Source: Sparassis latifolia
Lineage: Eukaryota; Basidiomycota; Agaricomycetes; Polyporales; Sparassidaceae
DNA length: 64,000 nt
Direction of reading: 5' to 3'
Assembly: GCA_018466975.1 (NCBI GenBank)
Contig: CM031561.1
Location: forward strand, 992,001-1,056,000
In this document: positions 47,014-55,980 of the stretch, in pieces
How the letters are laid out: each line of letters begins with the position of its first letter
Position numbering within the stretch: the stretch's first letter is position 1
Translations under genes and position numbers: made by a program
Notes under the pieces: model-generated
What the model was told of the DNA's origin: nothing
The model's database searches: none
What the model saw: the letters and a program-made list of their open reading frames with translations, nothing else

Positions 47014-48833
47014 ATGGCCCCTTCACTGAGTCTGCGCCAGAGAGCGCTCGAGCAGTCTCTCCAGATAGAGTATGTGTCTGCCTCCTCGTTACAGTATTGA
47101 CCTCACCGTGTTCACAGGACGAAGGATACCCACCACCTCACGGGCCCGTTCCGACCACAGACGTGCGTCCACCCGCTCCGTTCGTCTTCTTTCGCGTTAT
47201 AACGTGTCTACTGCAGTCCCCTTGATGCTCAGTTCCCGGAGTCACCAACGATGGCTCAGAAAGGCGCGAATGGGCACATCCCAGCTGCGTTCGACCGCTG
47301 GTCGACCGCCTCACAAGGATTTGGGGCTGACATCATGTCCATGCGATGGATAGTGGTTCCATGTACGTCGTCTCTATCGCGACTCTAGCGGGATTCCTCA
47401 CTCCCCCGTAGCCTCTTCGCTGAAAATTATCATCGCCTCCATCGTGCTATGGGCGAACTGGGAGATACTCGCGCCTTACGTTGGCGATCTGCCGAACCCC
47501 TTTGCGCCTCTCCTTTTTATATCATATCGTATCCCGGACTCATCCCCGGACGACCCTCGTTACTCCAAGGGCATTCTTGACTTTGTATTTGTATCATACT
47601 ATATCGTGGTCTTCTCCTTCGTCCGCCAGTTTATCACCCTCCAGGTGTCCAGACCTGTTGCGCAGTGGTTCGGGATCAAGAGGGAGTCAAAATTGGCTAG
47701 ATTTGGCGAGCAGGGTTACGCCCTTGTATATTTTGCTGTAATGGGAGCCTGGGGTGCGGTGAGTTGCTCACCTTCGCTCAATCACCGCATTGGCTAATAG
47801 TCGTCTTCAGCGCATCATGTCGCAGTCACCTATATGGTGGTACGACACGAAGAATTTCTGGCTCGGTTCGTAGTGCGGCGTGCGTGTCCTGGCCAGTATC
47901 GCTCATCAACAGTCGAATCCAGGCTATCCGCACTGGGACATGAAACCAGAACTGAAGCGGTACTACCTCATGCAGGCAGCGTATTGGTGCCAACAGCTCA
48001 TCGTGCTCTTGCTGAACCTGGAGAAACCACGCAAAGACTACACGGAACTGGTCGCTCACCATTTGGTCACGCTCTGGCTAGTGGGGTGCGTTTTGACGGG
48101 TAAAGCTGGCTCTTCTCCGCGATTATTCTGACTGCGACATCTCAGTTGGAGCTATGTCTGCAACATGACGCAAATCGGCAACGCCGTGTACCTCAGTATG
48201 GACGTGCCCGATACGTTCCTCGCCGTAAGTTACCTTCTCGCAAAACTTCACTCCTACTCAGCGCGCAATCCCTAGTTCTCCAAACTGCTGAATTACATCC
48301 AATGGGAGTATACCAAGGTCGTAACGTTCGTCGTCTTCGTCGGCGTCTGGTCGTGAGTGTATCGCGTGAGCCCGCGCCGTCGTTCAGCGTTTCATACATG
48401 CTCTTGTCCAGGTACTTCCGGATATTCCTGAACATGGTGATGCTCTGGTCGGTGTGGACCGAGTACGATCTGATACCGTGCGTGGTTTCCCCTCTTGTCT
48501 CCGCCTGGAGTGTATCCGCCTGACAGCAGCGACAGTCTAGCCTCGCAGCGCTTCTGGCCGCCCGACGGGGTGTGGATGGTGTGGTGGATGAAGTACCAAG
48601 TGTTTATCCCGATCTTCCTCTTGCTCTGCCTCAATCTCTTCTGGTACTTCCTCATTTTGCGGATCGCGTACCGGTACGCCCCTACCTCCTTGTGCCTTCT
48701 CTAATTCGCTGGCTGATGCTCTTGCAGTGTCGCGGGGCCCACGCAGGGAATAACGGACGTGCGGTCGGACGACGAAGATGACGGGGGCGACGACGGGAAG
48801 GATGACGGGGAGGACGACGACAAGGATGAGTGA
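47014..48833 (+). CDS. LAG1: Ceramide synthase (LAG1-type, TLC domain), copy 1
   Basis: Acylates sphingoid bases with a fatty acyl-CoA to make dihydroceramide or phytoceramide in the ER membrane. Exons reconstructed from MAPSLSLRQRALEQSLQIE onward. Key blocks: YSKGILDFVFVSYYIVVFSF, FGIKRESKLARFGEQGYALV, SPIWWYDTKNFWL, YPHWDMKPELKRYYLMQAAY, the Lag1 motif KPRKDYTELVAHHLVTLWLV with the catalytic His pair, GWSYVCNMTQIGNAVYLSMD, FSKLLNYIQWEYTKV, LNMVMLWSVWTEYDLIP and WWMKYQVFIPIFLLLCLNLF. The C-terminus is highly acidic (repeated D, G and K) and ends DDDKDE. A TATATAT stretch lies about 70 bp upstream of the ATG. No frame break found. Confidence 0.92.
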
Positions 48834-49217
48834 TGGCGCGCGAAAGAAAAGATACACTACATGGCTCCGCCCTGACTTTTAATGACGCGAACGACGACGA
48901 AACACGTAGCACCTTGATACCCGTAGCCGTAACACTGGCCGCTGTCTGTTGGATTGCTCCAGTGGTCTCATAATGAATCCGAACATACTCTACGATGCAC
49001 CGGGTGCTGTGCATGTGTGAGTGAGTGGCCTCGCGGTAGACTTGCCAGGGACGCGGGCACGGCGCACCAAGCTAGTTCATGCGATTCGGACGTCTGGGGG
49101 ATTGTGATACTTTCGAGACAGACAGACAGAATACAGCCGCAGTACAGAGCAGGCTACAACAGCACGGGACGAAACCCGTCCAATCAATACACCATTACAA
49201 TACTTCATCATTTCCCC
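48834..49217. other. 3' flank of LAG1 copy 1, convergent with the Gfd2-like gene
   Basis: Part of the duplicated unit. No coding signal. The same sequence, diverged, follows copy 2 at 53901-54252. Confidence 0.5.
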
Positions 49218-51069
49218 TCACTGCCAAAAGTTAGTGCCCTCCCCGTTCGCGTCGCCGCTCGCGTCCGCGTCCGCGTCCACCTCCGCCTCCGCCGGGGCAA
49301 CAGGCACGCCGGGGGGCATCAGACCTTCGAAGTCGTCGTAGTCCGAGTCCTCCTCCCACGGCTCGAACGCGACCTTGGGGTCCGTGCTCGTCGTGCGGTT
49401 CGGCCAGCGCTTCTCGCGCTGCACGTCGACGGGGTCCCCCGCGGCCATGCTCTGCATCGCGAGCAGCGTGTACTGTCCACGGGGATCAGTTGGATCAGTT
49501 CAGCGTGGGGACAACGCGGAGGGGGGAGAGGGGTGAGAGGGGAAGGGGAAACAAGAGAGAGGAGGAACGATAGGAGGGGGAACGAGAGAGAGGGGGAACA
49601 AGAAGAGGGGAGAATATAAGAGGGGAGAATAAGAGAGGGGAGAAATAAGAGGAAACCGAATAGATTTAGCTGACTACGCCGGGAGAGAAGGGAACGAGAG
49701 AGGAAGACTCACGTGGGCGTCGTTCCCCGCGTTGTGCAGGGACTCGGTCTTGATCTGCAGGTGGATGCACACGCGCTCGAGCGCGCGGCGGTTCGCGCTG
49801 GACTCGCCCTCGAGCGCGGCGAAGAGATCCGCGGTGTCGACGACGAAGACGCCGCGCGCGGGCGGCGCGTCGGGGAGGATGAACTCGAGCTCGGAGACCG
49901 CGCGCAGCGCGTCCGAGCGCAGGTACCTGCGGGGGCGAGTGCAGTCAGCGGTCAGCGGCGGCGGGCGGGAGAGCACGCACTTGATGTCCTGGCTGTTGTC
50001 GTGGAAGACGAGGAAGAGCGGGCCGCGCGCGCTGTGCTCGTCGACGAGCGCGCATATGCGCTCCTTGAACGCCTGCTTGCTGACCTCCTCGCTCTGCCCG
50101 AAGTTGTAATACTGCCGCGCGGGTGCGATCAGCATGGCCGCGCGCACAAAGAGAGAAAGCACGCACATCGCGACGCTCGGGGACGTACGTGTTCGTGTAC
50201 CCGCGGTGCTCCTTGACGACGAGATGGCCGCGCTGCGCGAGCTGCTCGTGCTCATGCTGGTCGTCCCAGCGGACGAGGCTCCAGCCGAACTCGGTGAGCA
50301 CGGTGTGGTCGCGGTCCCAGGCCTCGAAGTCGAGCGCGAGCCAGGTGCCGGCGCGCGCGGCCCAGAGGGTGCGCACCTTCTCGAACGCGAGGCGGCGCGC
50401 GGCGAGCAGGGTCGTCGTGCCCTTCATGCGCCTGTTGTTCTTCTCGATCGTCTGTGCGCCGCGTGAGCGTCTGTGGGTGCCTCTGCGGCCGCGTCGGCGG
50501 ACGCGGCTGCGGAGCTGGGAAGTGGCGGGGCGGGGTCGGGACACGGACACGGACGGGGTGGGGCGGGATGGGGAGAGAGGACGTACCCTGATTGCCTTCT
50601 TGAGGCTGGCGGCGTCGCGGTAGACGCAGGGCGAGCAGTTGGTGAGGTCGGAGGACTGGAGGAGGTAGTCGGACGCGGGGATGGGGAGCGGGGCGTCGGT
50701 GAGGCGCATGGCGTGCAGCCAGTAGCGGATGTACTCGATCTGGGTGGAGGAGAAGAGCAGGCGCATCTCCCCGTTCGGGAACGTACCTGGGAATTCGGTC
50801 AGCGGTGTGAGGGTCAGTGTGGGGATGGGACGCACCGAGGAAGAGCTCGATGCCGTCAATGCCGGCTTTGCGGAGAGGGTGGTCGGGGTGGACGAGGGCG
50901 TCGTAGGCGAGGAGGGCCTTGAGCGGGCTGATGTCCTTGGGCTCGGGCAGGACCTGGTGCCTGCGGGTGGCGGTCAGCTTGGTCTCACCGAGTGCAGGGG
51001 AGAAAGGACGGGCCACTCGAAGAAGATGTCAGTGAAGCGATAGTAGCCTGTCGATACTGCAACAGGCAT
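49218..51069 (-). CDS. Gfd2/YDR514C-like DEDDh exonuclease-domain protein
   Basis: Putative 3'-5' exonuclease of the Gfd2/YDR514C C-terminal domain family. It starts at 51069 (MPVAVSTGYYRFTDIFFE); the first intron (donor GTGGCC, acceptor before HQVLPEPKD) restores the frame. Then DHPLRKAGIDGIELFLG, FPNGEMRLLFSSTQIEYIRY, KKAIRTIEKNNRRMKGTTTL and AFEKVRTLWAARAGTWLALD. Catalytic-type residues: Asp and Glu in LALDFEAWDRDHTVLTEFGW, Asp in LFLVFHDNSQDIKYL, and His followed by Asp in SLHNAGNDAHYTLLAM. The C-terminus is acidic and Asp/Ala-rich. The intron at 49712-49473 is 240 bp, about five times the local norm. Very GC-rich (the sense strand is full of CGCG). It sits between the two LAG1 copies and converges on copy 1. 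Confidence 0.85.
49473..49712 (-). repeat. Long intron with polypyrimidine microsatellite-like tract
   Basis: On the sense strand the intron is almost all C and T, with imperfect repeats of a ttctcccctcttat-like unit (given strand: agaggggagaataag, about 49595-49650). GT and AG ends are intact. Confidence 0.8.
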
Positions 51070-51172
51070 CGTGAACGTTCTGGTTATTCTGCGAGCCCTC
51101 TGTCTTGGGAGCTCTCTGTGCTGGAGAGATGGGTATCGATGGCGAGGTGAAGGGTGCAGTGCAGCGCCTGAG

Positions 51173-51203
51173 GAGCGTCTAACGCGTCACGCGTTAGACG
51201 CTC
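51173..51203. promoter_or_regulatory. 31-bp perfect palindrome with two ACGCGT (MCB-like) motifs
   Basis: Fifteen bases, one central C, and the exact reverse complement of the fifteen. Each arm holds ACGCGT, the MluI cell-cycle box bound by MBF-type factors in yeasts. About 105-135 bp upstream of the Gfd2-like start codon. Confidence 0.75.
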
Positions 51204-51275
51204 AATGTCCATATCGGGCGACGCGTCGATTGAACGCCCGATGCAGATCTCAACCGCGTCGCGGGCCACCACCGT

Positions 51276-51821
51276 CGATTGTCTGATTCGATTGGCGCCC
51301 TATGGGCGCCTCCTGTCACGTCACTGCGGGCGGCTTACCCCGGGCCCTCGGCGGAGCTGCCGGCCACGACGTACAATATTTGCAGGGCCTTGCCTGGATT
51401 GAGTGATGGTGTTTTCTTTGGAAGATGTGTGACGGTGCAACCAGCAGCAGCTGTAGCTGGCGCAGGCCACCGAAGGCAATCCAAAGCGGAAAAGTGCAGT
51501 TGAGCTCCCCCGCACCCTATGAGCAGGGAGTTGCATACAACTCATGGGGTTGTGCACAAGCTCTCAACATTATCATGAGTGAGAGAGAATGATGCATACA
51601 GGCTGTGTACCATTAGCACATGTGCAGTTCTTACTGATATCCAAGTTAGAAAATTCTATGTTACCTTGTGCCGCACATTAGAATATTTTCTCACAGTGTA
51701 ACAAACCCAGTTCTTACTTACCGGAGGCTCTGCCGGTTGCTGCCGGTTGAGGCGCTGAATATTTTGAAATCAGGGCGTGATGTGACTGAGCGCCTTGTAG
51801 GGCGCCAATCGAATTCAATCG
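51276..51821. mobile_element. Non-autonomous DNA element (MITE-like) with terminal inverted repeats
   Basis: Left end cgattgtctgattcgattgg and the complement of the right end cgattgaattcgattggcgc share a core attcgattggcgcccta and then a weaker match ending in gtcac(g/a)tcac, giving imperfect inverted repeats of 46-49 bp. The 5-bp direct repeat ACCGT sits immediately outside each end (51271-51275 and 51822-51826), as a target-site duplication would. The 546-bp interior has no coding capacity. The CENP-A promoter copy at 54282-54442 lacks it. Confidence 0.8.
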
Positions 51822-51933
51822 ACCGTAGACTCCAACCGCCACCGTGCACGTGACCGCTCCTGTGTCGCCAGTGTTCACAAATCTATACCGCTGCTGCTGC
51901 TCATCTCGCGTGATACACTCTTATCTGCTTTCG

Positions 51934-54252
51934 GTTTATCGGCACTCGGCTGAGCGCCAGATATATATCCTCAGCAATTTGCGACACATCGCTTCCCGGG
52001 CTGGGTGTCCTTCTTTCGTTCGTCCACGAGCATGGCCCCTTCACCGAGTCTGCGCCAGAGAGCGCTCGAGCAGTCTCTCCAGATAGAGTATGTGTCTGCC
52101 TCCTCGCTACAGTATTGACCTCACCGTGTTCGCAGGACGAAGGATACCCACCACATCACGGGCCCGTTCCAACCACAGACGTGCGTCCACCCGCTCCGTT
52201 CGTCTTCTTTCGCATTATAACGTGTCTACTGCAGTCCCCTTGATGCTCAATTCCCGGAGTCACCAACGATGGCTCAGAAAGGCGCGAATGGGCACATCCC
52301 AGCTGCGTTCGACCGCTGGTCGACCGCCTCACGAGGATTTGGGGCTGACATCATGTCCATGAGATGGATAGTGGTTCCATGTACGTCGTCTCTATCGCGA
52401 CTCTAGCGGGATTCCTCACTCCTCCGTAGCCTCTTCGCTCAAAATGATAATCACCTCCGTCGTGCTATGGGCGAACTGGGAGATACTCGCGCCTTACGTT
52501 GGGGATCTGCCAAACCCCTTTGCGCCTCTCCTTTTTATATCATATCGTATCCCGGACTCCTCCCCGGACGACCCTCGTTACTCCAAAGGCATTCTTGACT
52601 TTGTATTTGTATCATACTATATCGTGGTCTTCTCCTTCGTCCGCCAGTTTATCACCCTCCAGGTGTCCAGACCTGTTGCCCAGTGGTTCGGGATCAAGAG
52701 GCAGTCAAAATTGGCTAGATTTGGCGAGCAGGGTTATGCTCTTGTATATTTTGCTGTAATGGGAGCCTGGGGTGCGGTGAGTTACTCACTTTCGCTCAAT
52801 CGCCGCATTGGCTAACAGTCGTCTTCAGCGGATCATGTCGCAGTCACCTATATGGTGGTACGATACGAAGAATTTCTGGCTCGGTTCGTAGTGCGGCGTG
52901 CGTGTCCTGGCTAGCATCGCTCATCAACAGTCGAATCCAGGCTATCCGCACTGGGACATGAAACCAGAACTCAAGCGCTACTACCTCATGGAGGCAGCGT
53001 ATTGGTGCCATCAGCTCATCGTGCTCTTGCTGAACCTGGAGAAACCACGCAAAGACTACGCGGAACTGGTCGCTCATCATTTGGTCACGCTCTGGCTGGT
53101 GGGGTGCGTTTTGATGAGTATGGCTGGCGCTTTCCGCTATTATTCTGACTGCGACATCTCAGTGCCAGCTATGTCTGCAACATGACGCAAATCGGCAACG
53201 CCGTGTACCTCAGTATGGATGTGCCCGATGCATTCTTCGCTGTAGGTCGCCTTCTCGCGAGAACTCTCTCCTACTCAGCGCGCAATCCCTAGTTCTCCAA
53301 ACTGCTGAACTACATCCAATGGGAGTACACCAAGGTCGTATCGTTCGTCGTTTTCGTCGGCGTCTGGTCGTGAGTGTATCGTATGAGCGCGCTCCGTCGT
53401 TCAGCACTTCATCCATGCTCTTGTCCAGCTACTTCCGGATATTCCTGAACATGGTGATGCTCTGGTCGGTGTGGACCGAGTACGATCTGATACCGTGCGT
53501 GGTTTCCCCTCTTGTCTCCGCCTGGGGTGTATCCGCCTGACAGCAGCGACAGTCTCGCCTCGCAGCGCTTCTGGCCGCCCGACGGGGTGTGGATGGTGTG
53601 GTGGATGAAGTACCAAGTGTTTATCCCGATCTTCCTCTTGCTCTGCCTCAACCTCTTCTGGTACTTCCTCATTCTGCGGATCATGTACCGGTACGTCCCT
53701 ACCTTCCTGCTCCCTCCTCCCTGTGCGTGCTCTAATTCGCTGGCTGATGTGCTTGCAGCGTCGTGGGGCCCACGCAGGGAATAACGGACGTGCGGGAGGA
53801 CGACGAGGACGACGGGGGCGACGACGGGGGCGGCGACGGGAAGGATGACGGGGAGGACGACGACAAGGATGACGTGGGGGACGACGACAAGGATGAGTGA
53901 TGGCGCGCGCGAAAGCAAAGATACACTACATGGCTCCGCCCCGACTTTAATGACGCGAACGACGACGAAACACGCAGCACCTTGATACCCGTAGCCGTAA
54001 TACTGGCCGCTGTCTGTTGGTTTGCTCCAGTGGTCTCATAATGAATCCGAACAGACTGTACGACGTACGGTGTGCTGTACTTGGGTGTGAGTGAGTGGGG
54101 CGCGGGCACGGTGCACGAGGCTCGTTCATGCGGGATCGTGATACATTCGAGACAGACAGGCGGGATTACAGACGCGGTGCAGAGCGGTCTGCAACAGCAC
54201 GGAACGAAACCCATCCAATCGATACACCAATAAATACTTGATCACTTCTCTT
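51934..54252. repeat. Segmental duplication unit A2 (LAG1 copy 2)
   Basis: Near-identical to 46913-49217. It is flanked on both sides by copies of the CENP-A upstream sequence. Confidence 0.85.
52032..53900 (+). CDS. LAG1: Ceramide synthase (LAG1-type, TLC domain), copy 2
   Basis: Paralogue of the gene at 47014 with the same exon layout. The Lag1 motif is kept as KPRKDYAELVAHHLVTLWLV with both His. Differences seen: FGIKRQSK for FGIKRESK, LMEAAYWCHQ for LMQAAYWCQQ, VPDAFFA for VPDTFLA, and GASYVCNM for GWSYVCNM after the intron at about 53104-53161, where all three bases of a family-conserved Trp codon differ. The acidic C-terminal tail is longer, with extra GDDGGGDG and DDVGDDDKDE units. 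Frame and splice sites look intact, so I treat it as functional; the Trp-to-Ala change is the one sign of altered constraint. TATATAT about 70 bp upstream of the ATG is retained. Confidence 0.9.
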
Positions 54253-54609
54253 CATCCTCAGGAGGTGAAGGACGCGTGACGCTCCATTTCCATATCGGGC
54301 GACGCGTCAATTGAACGCCCGATGCAGATCTGAACCGCGTCGCGGGCCACCACCGTGACCGTGCGCTCCTGTGTCCTTGCTGTTCACAAATCTATACCGC
54401 TGCTGCTGCTCATCTCGCGCGATACCCTCTTATCTGCTTTCGTTATCACACTTTTCTTGCTTGCAGACGCTGCGCGCAGTGCTTACGCGTTACCTCGTTG
54501 GCGAACTCGAACTGCGTCTACTCGGCGACACTTTTTCGTACCGGACAGACGTCACTCTATTGTATATACTGCCCCCAGCTGACCGCTTGTCTCCTGCCAA
54601 GTCCCGCAC
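53901..54609 (+). promoter_or_regulatory. 3' flank of LAG1 copy 2 and CENP-A promoter
   Basis: To 54252 this is the duplicated LAG1 3' flank; from about 54262 it is the CENP-A promoter. ACGCGT boxes occur at 54272, 54302 and 54485, the pattern expected of a G1/S-regulated promoter. A GTATATAC stretch lies about 50 bp before the ATG. Confidence 0.6.
54262..54442. repeat. Downstream copy of the CENP-A promoter sequence
   Basis: Uninterrupted counterpart of 51144-51933. It lies directly between the end of the LAG1 copy 2 unit and the CENP-A leader. Confidence 0.85.
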
Positions 54610-55474
<865 letters not shown>

Positions 55475-55980
55475 TATATTGCGATGTACCGTTGGCGTAG
55501 AATATATAATCCATGGGATGGGAAGGTGTGGGATGAGAAGCTCTGAGAAGAGATGTGAGCGTGCGAGGACTCGCTCGACATCTGGGGAAAGGAAGAGGAC
55601 GGAGGGGGATGATTGGCCGAGGAGGGATCAGTGTTCTATATATGGATATTGTTGCGCGAGCGTCGTGCATGCATGATGATAGTACATCTCATCGCCTGTC
55701 CTTTCACGCCCGCAGTCTCTTTCTCTCCGACGTCCTCCTCGTCGACGGGCTGTCCATCACTAGGTTGTCCTCGCCGCTGACTGTTCTCGTCACGTCCACC
55801 GCGTCACCGCGCCGGAAACGTCAAGGGACCGGGTCCCTTTCTTTGGCCCAGCCTCGATCATTATTCCTCATCTTCGTCTCGATTTCGCCTGACGTCGTCG
55901 CTGCCGATGCTCTAGTCTCAACCGCAAGCCAACGTTTACTCCTCTGCTCGTCGCCCCTTCTCTCTCCATCTGCCGCCACC
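55475..55980. other. Intergenic region before the Pro/Ser-rich gene
   Basis: About 500 bp. The second half (55680-55980) is pyrimidine-rich on the plus strand and open in one frame upstream of the chosen ATG; I read it as promoter and leader rather than coding. Confidence 0.4.

Larger units (their letters stand above)
46913..49217. repeat. Segmental duplication unit A1 (LAG1 copy 1)
   Basis: Near-identical to 51934-54252, including about 100 bp before the start codon, all introns, and about 380 bp after the stop codon. Left homology begins at the shared ggtt(c/t)atcggcactcgg. Right homology fades at about 49215, just at the stop codon of the Gfd2-like gene. Confidence 0.85.
51144..51933. repeat. 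Upstream copy of the CENP-A promoter sequence (interrupted)
   Basis: Sequence at 51204-51275 matches 54282-54356 with few changes (shared tccatatcgggcgacgcgtc and gcgtcgcgggccaccaccgt), and 51841-51933 matches 54352-54442 (shared gttcacaaatctataccgct, tatctgctttcg). Before that, gaggtgaagg at 51144 matches 54262. The copy is split by the inverted-repeat element at 51276-51821. Beyond 51933 it jumps directly into LAG1 upstream sequence. Confidence 0.85.
51070..52031. promoter_or_regulatory. Region between the Gfd2-like gene and LAG1 copy 2
   Basis: In order: Gfd2-like promoter (51070-51143), a diverged copy of the CENP-A upstream sequence (from 51144), a perfect palindrome (51173-51203), an inserted element with terminal inverted repeats (51276-51821), the rest of the CENP-A-like sequence (about 51841-51933), then the LAG1 upstream sequence (51934-52031) with TATATAT near 51960. 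Confidence 0.75.

Noticed and set aside
49945..51016. Several long frames on both strands in the Gfd2-like gene
   Set aside because: High GC removes stop codons. Only the frame with conserved exonuclease motifs and splice joins was kept.
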